DNA from: Saprospiraceae bacterium
GTDB lineage: Bacteria; Bacteroidota; Bacteroidia; Chitinophagales; Saprospiraceae
NCBI GenBank assembly: GCA_028285085.1
Contig: JANQQI010000073.1
Coordinates: 1-64,000, forward strand
Direction: 5' to 3'
DNA length: 64,000 bases
Shown here: piece by piece, positions 54,511 through 61,792 of the stretch
Layout: the number at the start of each line of letters is the position of its first letter
Position numbering within the stretch: the stretch's first letter is position 1
The notes under the pieces: generated by a model
The model's database searches: none
What the model saw: only the letters and a program-made list of their open reading frames with translations
What the model was told of the DNA's origin: nothing
Translations under genes and position numbers: made by a program

Positions 54511-55395
54511 TTATCTAAGCAGTTCCCGTATGCCTCGCCGCTTAAAAGCATCAATATACGAACCGGCAGTACAATTAAAAATTTGGATTTGACGACTTTG
54601 AGCGTAAGCCTCAATCGTATGATAAGCCTGGAAAGCCAGCATGAATTTCTCGAGAATCTCGTGCAAGCGGCGTGGACGATTGATTTTGTGCATCGGACGC
54701 GATTTGGAGCTGCCCGAATCGTAAAAATGCTTTTGGTGCACCAGAGCAACGTTGTCCTCCGTAACGGTGATCTCAGGAAGCCAGGAATGCTCTACGCCGA
54801 TGAGGCCAATTTCGCGGTAGCCGATATTGATGGCGAGCATCAGGCTCGGGATGATGACATTGTGGGGGCGAGGCATTCCCCAATTATTTTTAAAGCAAAA
54901 ATGATTGACCGATTGCAAGCCTTCCACTGGGGTCGGATTGAAAGAAATGACCTCAATATTAGCAGGGAATTGCCGCATTTGTTGCTTGAGGTAAGCGGAT
55001 TTTACGCCGGCCACCGGGATAAACAGCTGCATTGGCCAGTCCGTTTGGCTAATGATGTCGGCTAGCAATTGATCGCGCAGGCGTTTATGCCGGTCGCTGA
55101 CTTGGTCCACCCAGAAGTCAGGCGCAGAAAGCATATACAAATCAGGCTTAATCGTCGTATAGGCTTCGGTGTTGGCGAAATAATTTACACCGAGCGTCGT
55201 GGCCTCAGCCAGAAGATCACCGTGATTTTTGATCTCTGTTTTGAGCGAAGGGCCGTTGCCCATAATAATCAGGCGAGGACTTTTAGGAGCTGGCAGGCGA
55301 ATCAATAATTTGGAGCGCAAAGCAATCTTCAGTAGCGTTCCAGCGCTTTGCTGCAAGCGGACAAGAAAATGTTGTAATGATTCTAATGGCCCCAT
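54511..55395 (-). CDS. DUF115/MptE-like protein, candidate nonulosonic-acid transferase
   Basis: 294 residues. The N-terminal basic stretch is followed by RLIIMGNGPSLK near residue 42, the motif at the start of the DUF115 fold shared by MAF flagellin glycosyltransferases and similar to GT42 sialyltransferases. Later come YREIGLIGVEHSWLPE near 208 and QIQIFNCTAGSYIDAFKR at the end, also matching that pattern. MAF proteins transfer pseudaminic or legionaminic acid to flagellin in other bacteria (established). Here it lies 15 bases after pseI in a pse operon, with no flagellar gene in view, so transfer of the pseudaminic-type sugar to a surface glycan or protein is a reasonable inference. Confidence 0.65.
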   Translation of the reverse strand: MGPLESLQHFLVRLQQSAGTLLKIALRSKLLIRLPAPKSPRLIIMGNGPSLKTEIKNHGDLLAEATTLGVNYFANTEAYTTIKPDLYMLSAPDFWVDQVSDRHKRLRDQLLADIISQTDWPMQLFIPVAGVKSAYLKQQMRQFPANIEVISFNPTPVEGLQSVNHFCFKNNWGMPRPHNVIIPSLMLAINIGYREIGLIGVEHSWLPEITVTEDNVALVHQKHFYDSGSSKSRPMHKINRPRRLHEILEKFMLAFQAYHTIEAYAQSRQIQIFNCTAGSYIDAFKRRGIRELLR

Positions 55396-55410
55396 ATAAG
55401 ATTACTTGTG

Positions 55411-56457
55411 CTATTCCACCAAATCCCAACTCATGGGCGTACCGCGTTCGATGGATTGCTTTGCCTTTTTACCCAAAAGCTCACGATAATGTTTTGGTGC
55501 TAATCCTAAACCTGGACGTAGAGATTTGACGTTATCCTCGGTCAATACCTCGCCGGCAGCAATAGCCTCGACCGCAAATAGTGAGCGAGAAGATCGTCGC
55601 GCGGAGATCATCTTAGCATTTGGTTCGAGCGTTGCTCGGCCCAATGCCTTTTCTGTATCCCGAACGGCTGTGACCATTGCTTTAAACTCCGCCGCGTCCA
55701 GCGAAAAGGCACTGTCAACACCACCTAATTGCTTATCTAAGATAATATGCTTTTCAATGATTGTAGCTCCAAGTGTCACCGCGGCGATTGGAACGACTTC
55801 CCCCAAGGTATGATCAGACAAACCGACTGTCGTCCCAAATTTCTCAGCGATTAATGGAATCGTATGGAGATTGACATCTTCCAGTGGCGTAGGGTAGGCC
55901 GAGGTGCATTTTAATAACGCAATTTGCTCGTTGCCCTGTCGTCGACAAGCGTCCAGTGCCAGCTGAATATCTTCTTCGTTGGCAATACCAGTTGAGATGA
56001 TGACTGGTTTCTCTTTCGATGCCACCAGCTCAATTAATGGAATATCCGTGATTTCAAAAGAGGCAATTTTATAAGCAGCAACGCCCATTTCTTCCAGAAA
56101 ATCTACGGAGGTAGGATCAAAAGGGGAGGAGAAACACTCGAGTCCCAGTTTTTCGGCGATCGCCTTCAATTTCGGCTGCCACTCCCAGGGCGTGTAGGCT
56201 TTTTGGTATAAATCGAATAATTTCTGCCCGGCCCAGATACTATCGTCTCGCGTACGGAAATGCGGTAAGTCACTATCGAGCGTAATGGTATCCGCTCGGT
56301 AGGTTTGAAACTTAATGGCATCCACACCCGCTTCGGCTGCTGCCTCAATAGTTTTGACAGCTAGGTCAAAATCTTGATTGTGGTTGGCGGATAGCTCGGC
56401 GATAATGTAGACCGGGTGCCCGTTGCCAATAGGACGTTGATTAATACTAAAAGCCAT
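55411..56457 (-). CDS. pseI: Pseudaminic acid synthase
   Basis: 348 residues. It condenses phosphoenolpyruvate with the 2,4-diamino-hexose to give pseudaminic acid (or an analogue) in the cytoplasm. Features: YIIAELSANHNQDFDLAVKT at the start and IKFQTYRADTITLDS near 48, both of the PseI subtype; YTPWEWQPKLKAIAE near 88; IIEKHIILDKQLGGVDSAFSLD near 232; and a C-terminal SAF antifreeze-like domain (~285-345, FAVEAIAAGEVLTEDNV and GLGLAPKHYRELLG). The subtype (PseI over NeuB or LegI) fits pseB, C, F and G next door. It lies 11 bases after the ATP-grasp gene. Confidence 0.93.
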   Translation of the reverse strand: MAFSINQRPIGNGHPVYIIAELSANHNQDFDLAVKTIEAAAEAGVDAIKFQTYRADTITLDSDLPHFRTRDDSIWAGQKLFDLYQKAYTPWEWQPKLKAIAEKLGLECFSSPFDPTSVDFLEEMGVAAYKIASFEITDIPLIELVASKEKPVIISTGIANEEDIQLALDACRRQGNEQIALLKCTSAYPTPLEDVNLHTIPLIAEKFGTTVGLSDHTLGEVVPIAAVTLGATIIEKHIILDKQLGGVDSAFSLDAAEFKAMVTAVRDTEKALGRATLEPNAKMISARRSSRSLFAVEAIAAGEVLTEDNVKSLRPGLGLAPKHYRELLGKKAKQSIERGTPMSWDLVE

Positions 56458-56468
56458 GTGCAGGGGAT

Positions 56469-57776
56469 TTATGAGTCACTGTTTTCTTCAACGGCTTCCA
56501 CCAAATAGAAGTTTTCAAAATCAAATGCTTTATTGATGAGGCTCTGTCCGTGCTCGTCTAACAAGTCGATCTTGTGCAGCACCTCCAAAAAGCGACGGTG
56601 GGTTTCAATTTTAGTTGAACCAGTCGTAATGATATAGAAAAAACGATCCTTGCCTTCTTTTAATGGATTAATCTGGCGCAGGTCCCGGTTGACGCCAAAG
56701 TAGTCGATACCTTTGACCCAATCCACATCGTCGAAGGCATCCAAATTGAGCGTTTGATGGACTTTGCCCGAGCGCAGAGCACCCGGCTCAGCGTTGAGAA
56801 AAGTGACGTAAACACAAGGATAAACCGGCAGCGTGCGATAATGCTCGTAAGGTTGCAACTCGCCCAAGCTAATATCCAGGCAATAGGTCAACAGATCCAT
56901 ACCTGTTTTGTATTCCATGACCTCTTTGACGTGCCCTCCGGGAACTCGAACGCCAAGTTCGAGTAAAATGGGCGCTCCGCTTTCCGAGATAATCATTTGT
57001 GGGTACACTACGGCATTTTTTATCTCCAGGCAATCATTGATCGCCTGGCATTTACGACGAACCTTGTCCTTCATCGCTTCATAATACTTAGAAGGGCATT
57101 CGTGGCGCTTGGCCACCCCGAAAGCATCCTGATTGGTTTGGCGATCCGAAATGATCAAGTCTTGGATAATACCATCGTAGGCGGTGTAGACAATATTAAT
57201 CTCCGGCCCGCTGACGAAACGTTCAAGGATGACTTCTCCGGCTTTGAAGTCGAGGAAATATTGGTGATAAGTCTGATCTAACTGATCGAAATCATGGATT
57301 TTGAAGACATTGGTTTGTCCAGCCGACTGGCTCGTTTTCAAAACCAGAGGATAGCCATGCTCATCAGCAAAGGCCTTGACTTCATCGAAAGTAGCGGGCT
57401 CGCAAAATGGCAAGTCATTTAAATCTTGTGTTTGCAAAATCTTCCGCATTTCGATCTTGTTCGTCGTAGCCCGTACGCCCTTATCGGACAAGAATATTGG
57501 TAGATCCAACGCTTGGGTGGCATGGAGAATGCTATGATGTCCAGACTCGGTGATGAAAGAGGTAATGGCATCCACGGCTTCTTCCTGCGCCACTGCGGTG
57601 ACTTTTTCTTTATCCTTGGTGCTGGCAATGATCGCCTTATCACAGTGAGCAAACCCGGGGGCGTTGGGATTGAAATCCAGCGCCAACACTTCATACCCTC
57701 GACGCTTGCACAACTTGATCATATCAAGTTGATCGATGCCCGCACCGATTACCAATACTTTCTTATTTTTTTTCAT
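56469..57776 (-). CDS. ATP-grasp ligase
   Basis: 435 residues. An N-terminal Rossmann-like domain (KVLVIGAGIDQLDMIKLCKR, residues ~5-24; AITSFITESGHH) precedes the ATP-grasp fold. YPLVLKTSQSAGQTNVFKI near 143 holds an ATP-binding Lys, GEVILERFVSGPEINI lies near 183, and a metal-binding end is ILLELGVRVPGGHV near 270. The architecture resembles carbamoyl-phosphate-synthase-like and amino-acid ligases that activate a carboxylate as acyl phosphate and join it to an amine or thiol. It overlaps the phosphatase stop by 14 bases and precedes pseI by 11, so it is part of the operon. The substrate is not known; see the ComA module finding. Confidence 0.85.
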   Translation of the reverse strand: MKKNKKVLVIGAGIDQLDMIKLCKRRGYEVLALDFNPNAPGFAHCDKAIIASTKDKEKVTAVAQEEAVDAITSFITESGHHSILHATQALDLPIFLSDKGVRATTNKIEMRKILQTQDLNDLPFCEPATFDEVKAFADEHGYPLVLKTSQSAGQTNVFKIHDFDQLDQTYHQYFLDFKAGEVILERFVSGPEINIVYTAYDGIIQDLIISDRQTNQDAFGVAKRHECPSKYYEAMKDKVRRKCQAINDCLEIKNAVVYPQMIISESGAPILLELGVRVPGGHVKEVMEYKTGMDLLTYCLDISLGELQPYEHYRTLPVYPCVYVTFLNAEPGALRSGKVHQTLNLDAFDDVDWVKGIDYFGVNRDLRQINPLKEGKDRFFYIITTGSTKIETHRRFLEVLHKIDLLDEHGQSLINKAFDFENFYLVEAVEENSDS

Positions 57777-58311
57777 GAAAATGATTAAAATCTAAATAAA
57801 GCAATTCATTATTCTCTACCTCAAAATGGTTCATTCGTTCAACATCTCCGTACTTATGAATCGCCAATAAAGCTCGAATGACCCGCCCGTGCGCAAATGC
57901 TAAAATATTCTCGTGATGCGCATAGCTGGCAATGAAATCCATTAAGCGTTTTTCGAAATCGATGATAGGCTCTCCTAAAGTCAAACTGCGTGGACGCTCC
58001 ATCCAAGCGGCCCCGAGGGTGTCGACCATCAACTGCTTTTTTTGTCCTTCAAACGTACCGAAATTTAGCTCGTTTAGCAGTGCCTCCACCTGATAATCAT
58101 GGTGACCATAAGCTTCAGCGGTTTGTTGAGTACGCTGATAGGCACTCACCAGGACAGCATCGAAATGAACTGCCTGAATGCGATCTAAATTCTCCTGAAT
58201 GGCCGTTTGCCAAGTAGGTGTTAAGGGCGAAATGGCAATATCGTTGGAACCTTGGAGTACACCTTTCTCATTCCAAGGTGTCGGTAAATGTCGAATTAAA
58301 TAGAGTTTCAT
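57763..58311 (-). CDS. Histidine phosphatase family protein
   Basis: A 182-residue cytoplasmic protein of the phosphoglycerate-mutase-like superfamily. The start MKLYLIRHLPTPWNEKG carries Arg7 and His8 (the phosphorylated His) but RHL instead of the usual RHG, and Pro in place of Glu at position 10. LVSAYQRTQQTAEAYG (second Arg) is near 55, LNFGTFEGQ near 87, and FAHGRVIRALL (second His) near 137. It should dephosphorylate a small metabolite. It overlaps the ComA start-to-stop by ATGA (4 bases) and is the natural candidate to act on the ComA product, replacing the usual ComB phosphatase, which is not seen here. The substrate is inferred from position only. Confidence 0.85.
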   Translation of the reverse strand: MKLYLIRHLPTPWNEKGVLQGSNDIAISPLTPTWQTAIQENLDRIQAVHFDAVLVSAYQRTQQTAEAYGHHDYQVEALLNELNFGTFEGQKKQLMVDTLGAAWMERPRSLTLGEPIIDFEKRLMDFIASYAHHENILAFAHGRVIRALLAIHKYGDVERMNHFEVENNELLYLDFNHFHEKK

Positions 58312-59057
58312 TGGACATTGAAGGTTTCACTACGCAGTCCGAGGCGTTGCGACTCAAGCAGCAATACGTCTTTTAAAAGGACGTTACCTAAGTTGACATT
58401 TGGCCCTAATAAATTGATGAAAAACATCTGCATGCTAGGCTTGGGTGCCTCGAAAATGATTTTTTCGGTCGGTAGCTCTCGCTGAATTTCGTCGATTAGG
58501 CCTTCCCGAATCTCTCCACTTTTACGATAAATACCCGCAGTACCCGAGGCGCGCCCTTCGGTAATAACATATTCGCAGCCGACTTCGATAAGCGCTTTGA
58601 GCTCGCGTACCCAGATACTCGGGGCCATGACGTGATCAACATCTTTGGAACCAATCTCCGAGATGACGCGGAAGTCTTTCTTAAAATCTTCTATCAGGGC
58701 GACGCGCTCTTCCAGTGTAATATCTACCGAGCCATTGGAAATTTCCACGTAGTCGATCTTGGTTTTATCCATGAAACGCTTCAGATCGTCCAGCTTATTC
58801 TGGCTGTAGAACTTTTCGAAAAGGGTGCCACCGGTTTGTACCTTGATGCCATAATCCCGGTAAATGGCCAGCTTTTCGTCAAGGCGTGGCGTGATGTAAG
58901 AAGTGCCCATCCCCAGTTTAGCTAAATCAATGAATGGATGGAAATCCTCCAAAAAATGCTTTAACTGGCCCAAGCTCAAAATGTCATAAACCGAGGTAAT
59001 ACCATATGGTCGTGGTTTTTCGGTGCGCTGGGGTAAATCCAGATAGTCAAAGTTCAT
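58308..59057 (-). CDS. comA: Phosphosulfolactate synthase family protein (ComA)
   Basis: 249 residues, full length for the family. Established chemistry: ComA adds sulfite to phosphoenolpyruvate giving (2R)-phospho-3-sulfolactate, the first step of coenzyme M synthesis in methanogens and of spore sulfolactate in Bacillus. Family blocks in order: LGMGTSYITPRLDEKL near 48, QTGGTLFEKFYSQNKLD near 74, DYVEISNGSVDI near 103, ISEIGSKDVDH near 131, VITEGRASGTAGIYRKSGE near 162, IIFEAPKPSM near 194, and GPNVNLGNV with LESQRLGLRSETF at the end. It lies 35 bases after pseG, inside the operon. No ComB, ComC or other coenzyme M gene is present. The homologue may use a nucleophile other than sulfite (uncertain). 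Confidence 0.88.
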   Translation of the reverse strand: MNFDYLDLPQRTEKPRPYGITSVYDILSLGQLKHFLEDFHPFIDLAKLGMGTSYITPRLDEKLAIYRDYGIKVQTGGTLFEKFYSQNKLDDLKRFMDKTKIDYVEISNGSVDITLEERVALIEDFKKDFRVISEIGSKDVDHVMAPSIWVRELKALIEVGCEYVITEGRASGTAGIYRKSGEIREGLIDEIQRELPTEKIIFEAPKPSMQMFFINLLGPNVNLGNVLLKDVLLLESQRLGLRSETFNVQ

Positions 59058-59092
59058 ATTGTGTTTGAATTATAGTCGTTTTTAGAATCTAG

Positions 59093-60157
59093 CTAGAGGG
59101 TAACTAATAATTTTTCCATCGCTTCAACGACTCGTTGTGCCCCTCTTGGATTTATTTTTTTATAAAAACGATCCACCATCTCTTGATGCTTTGCGGTGGA
59201 TTGTAGCATTTGTTCAATTTGTTTGATAATAGCTTCGTCGGAAATATTTTCCAAGCTACCAATAAAGTGGATCAAGTCTTCACTTTGTAGTCGCTTGGCA
59301 GTGTTGATCTCACGTATCGACGTAGGAATGACAAAGTTCACCGTTTTACAACAAGCCAATTCCCAAACGGTCAGCCCGCCCGACGTAATCGCCATATCCG
59401 CTCGATACATCAGGTTGGGCATCTCTGGAGTATTGACGAATATTTCAATCTGATGGCGGCTACTTTTAGCCAGTGCGTCCAGTGCGCTGGTGTGTTGGTA
59501 TAAAGCGCCCACCACTACAATAATATTGAGCGGCTGATCCATTGTCACTTGCTCCAACAAGCCTAAAATCCTCCGCGTCAAATCCCATTGATCTGAGCCC
59601 CCAAAAGTAAGCATAATTGTAGACAAGCGCGCGACTGATTTTACGCTACTTTGCTCATAAAGTCGCGTATATTCTGGTTTTAAAATGACATACTCTAGGC
59701 CCAATAGTTTTTGTGTAGAAAGTGGGGTTTGATAAACCGTATCGAAGGCCAGTGGATTTTGGTTATGTAAAATATGGACGTAGAATGCCTCGGGATTGTG
59801 AAAAGTGATCATGGTTAATCCCCAACCGGCTTGTCGTAAAGTTTGTTGGTAGGCGGGGGCGTAAAAGGCATTGCGGTCGGAGTCGAAAAGCAGTATATGC
59901 TTTTCAGATGACTGGACTTGCAAACTTTGAATGAGCGTAGCGGTATCATCGCGTTGTGCGTGGGTCAAAACCTGTAGACCAAATCCATGCTCAACAATCC
60001 ATTGTTGCATGAAAGGAGCGGTATCTGCTACCACGTAGGTCACTTGGATCCCTTTACTTTGTAGCAAACGGGCGAGAATCGCACAGCGCATCACATGTCC
60101 TGTCCCAATTTTTTGATTGGCATCGGCAATGATGAAACAGTGATTGGTGTCGCCCAT
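59093..60157 (-). CDS. pseG: UDP-2,4-diacylamino-2,4,6-trideoxy-altrose hydrolase (PseG)
   Basis: 354 residues, longer than the ~274-residue Campylobacter enzyme. It removes UDP to free the diamino-sugar for PseI. GT-B-like fold: the first lobe begins FIIADANQKIGTGHVMRCAI with catalytic-type His21 in GTGHVMRC; the second lobe has TIMLTFGGSDQWDLTRRIL near 180 and ITSGGLTVWELACCKTVNFV near 255. These match PseG/SpsG. No extra acyltransferase domain is fused. It lies 53 bases after the methyltransferase gene and 35 before comA. If the amino sugar carries an unusual acyl group, this enzyme must accept it (inference). Confidence 0.9.
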   Translation of the reverse strand: MGDTNHCFIIADANQKIGTGHVMRCAILARLLQSKGIQVTYVVADTAPFMQQWIVEHGFGLQVLTHAQRDDTATLIQSLQVQSSEKHILLFDSDRNAFYAPAYQQTLRQAGWGLTMITFHNPEAFYVHILHNQNPLAFDTVYQTPLSTQKLLGLEYVILKPEYTRLYEQSSVKSVARLSTIMLTFGGSDQWDLTRRILGLLEQVTMDQPLNIIVVVGALYQHTSALDALAKSSRHQIEIFVNTPEMPNLMYRADMAITSGGLTVWELACCKTVNFVIPTSIREINTAKRLQSEDLIHFIGSLENISDEAIIKQIEQMLQSTAKHQEMVDRFYKKINPRGAQRVVEAMEKLLVTL

Positions 60158-60210
60158 ATTGGAGAATGATTTTTAGAATATACGTTATAGGGACGGATAA
60201 GGTTGGGAAT

Positions 60211-61104
60211 TTATGACTTAGCGGATTCTAGAGAGAAAAAACCAGTAATATTTCGACCCATGCCAACCGTCGCCAGGCTTTCAAAGAACTGAGCAACGGC
60301 TTCGAGATCGTTATTCTTTACCAGATGATTGTAGAGCCAGACCCTAGACTGGTGAGCAAATTTTCCCACCTGACCGTTTTCGATATAATTTGAATTCGAA
60401 TTAGTCAAGAACCAGTCGATGGGGAAGTCTCCAATGATTTTCTCAGTGGCCCAACCCGCTTGTTCCAATAGCTGACGTAGGCTGGGCGCCGTGAAATAGG
60501 ACAAATGATCCGGTGTCTTCACCCAAAACTCACGGCTGATTTTTCCTTCTTCGAGTAGTTCCAATTGCAGTTGAGAAAAGTCATTGGGTACGGTAATGCT
60601 CAGGATACTATGTGGACGAGCCAAGGCGCGACATTTCGCCAATAGGCTATCGACATCATTGACATGCTCAAGGACATTGTCCAACCAGATCAGGTCGTAG
60701 GTTTGTCCCGCTGTGATCAGCTGATCAATATTGTCGTAAATATTGCCGGCAGTGACCGTGTCTGCAACTTCCGGTTGATGCGTCTGGCAGCCAAAATTAC
60801 TATAATCCAAGCCTTTGACCGTCCAGCCTTGGTCTTGGAAAGCTTTCAAAACAAAGCCTTCCCCACAGCCAATATCCAAGAGAGACAGCTGCTTTTGTCC
60901 CGCCAAAAGACGTTCTGCAATACTGGCTTTTACTTTAATTTTACTAAACTTAAAAGCGATTTCTTCCGGGGAGTAACGATGTGCGTAAGAGGCGTTTTCG
61001 TTTTGGTAATATTCCTTTTCATAATACGCTTTCAGTTCCGCCTCGCTGGGTTTATCCTCTACCTCAAAATAGCCCGCCTGTTCGTTTTTTACAATCTTAG
61101 TCAT
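60211..61104 (-). CDS. Class I SAM-dependent methyltransferase
   Basis: 297 residues. After an N-terminal helical part (YYEKEYYQNENASYAHRYS) comes the SAM-binding Rossmann domain: LSLLDIGCGEGFVLKAFQ near 72 (motif I), WTVKGLDYSNFGCQTHQP (acidic loop) and YDLIWLDNVLEHVNDVDSLL near 138. A C-terminal cap follows with FWVKTPDHLSYFTAPSLRQLL. The likely target is the nonulosonic acid or another sugar in this pathway; the acceptor is unknown. It overlaps the end of pseF by 8 bases, so it is translated with it. Confidence 0.85.
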   Translation of the reverse strand: MTKIVKNEQAGYFEVEDKPSEAELKAYYEKEYYQNENASYAHRYSPEEIAFKFSKIKVKASIAERLLAGQKQLSLLDIGCGEGFVLKAFQDQGWTVKGLDYSNFGCQTHQPEVADTVTAGNIYDNIDQLITAGQTYDLIWLDNVLEHVNDVDSLLAKCRALARPHSILSITVPNDFSQLQLELLEEGKISREFWVKTPDHLSYFTAPSLRQLLEQAGWATEKIIGDFPIDWFLTNSNSNYIENGQVGKFAHQSRVWLYNHLVKNNDLEAVAQFFESLATVGMGRNITGFFSLESAKS

Positions 61105-61792
61105 TGTGGTGTATCATTTTGTATTTCAACTCCGCGATGCGCCAATCTTCCTCGGTATCAATATCGTGGGCATCCAGATCACTAAGGACTAGATAGCCTG
61201 CTTTTTGACTAAAAAATCTTTTTTCTATTAAATAATCATTCACCTTAGCCCAGTAAAATTGTCCCGCATCGTGGAAAGCCGGAGCTAAATCTTGAGAGCG
61301 CGTTTTGGCGTGTTCGGGCCAGTTCATCTCCAGATAGCCCGCTTCGTTGATCTTTAAGCTCCGCAGAATTGGATAGTGAAATTGTTGGACACTCACGATA
61401 CTGGAATAATCGCCCGATTGGAGCTGCTTGTAAGCGCGTTGAATTAATGTCGCTGTGATAAAAGGAGCTGTGGCAAAGATGCAGCACAGCTGATCGAATG
61501 TCCGCTTTCGCTGAGTGTAATCCTCTATGACTTCAAGCATCACTTCACTGATCGAAGCGTGATCGTCAGCGGCTTTTGCAGAACGCAAACTTGGCACCTT
61601 CGCACCGTATTCTTTGGCGATTGCTGCAATGGCTTCGCTATCCGTTGACACCATCACTTCCTCAAATAAACCCGAGTTTAGCGCCGCCTCGATACTGTAG
61701 GCAATGATCGGTTTACCTGCGAAGAGCTTAATATTCTTCCCCGGAATACGTTTGCTGCCGCCTCGGGCTGGTATGATGGCAATATTTCTCAT
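61097..61792 (-). CDS. pseF: Pseudaminic acid cytidylyltransferase
   Basis: 231 residues from ATG 61792, which overlaps the pseC stop in ATGA; a longer frame start at 61903 lies inside pseC and is rejected. It makes CMP-pseudaminic acid from CTP. Motifs: AIIPARGGSKRIPGKNIK at the start (CTP-binding), LFEEVMVSTDSEAIAAIA near 40, ADDHASISEVMLEVIEDY near 74, IFATAPFITATLIQRAY near 100, and LDAHDIDTEEDWRIAELKY at the end. Homologues include NeuA; PseF subtype inferred from the adjacent pse genes. Confidence 0.92.
   Translation of the reverse strand: MRNIAIIPARGGSKRIPGKNIKLFAGKPIIAYSIEAALNSGLFEEVMVSTDSEAIAAIAKEYGAKVPSLRSAKAADDHASISEVMLEVIEDYTQRKRTFDQLCCIFATAPFITATLIQRAYKQLQSGDYSSIVSVQQFHYPILRSLKINEAGYLEMNWPEHAKTRSQDLAPAFHDAGQFYWAKVNDYLIEKRFFSQKAGYLVLSDLDAHDIDTEEDWRIAELKYKMIHHND

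Noticed and set aside
58308-59057. ComA as part of coenzyme M biosynthesis
   Set aside because: None of the later coenzyme M genes are nearby and Bacteroidota are not known to make it; the operon context is sugar biosynthesis.
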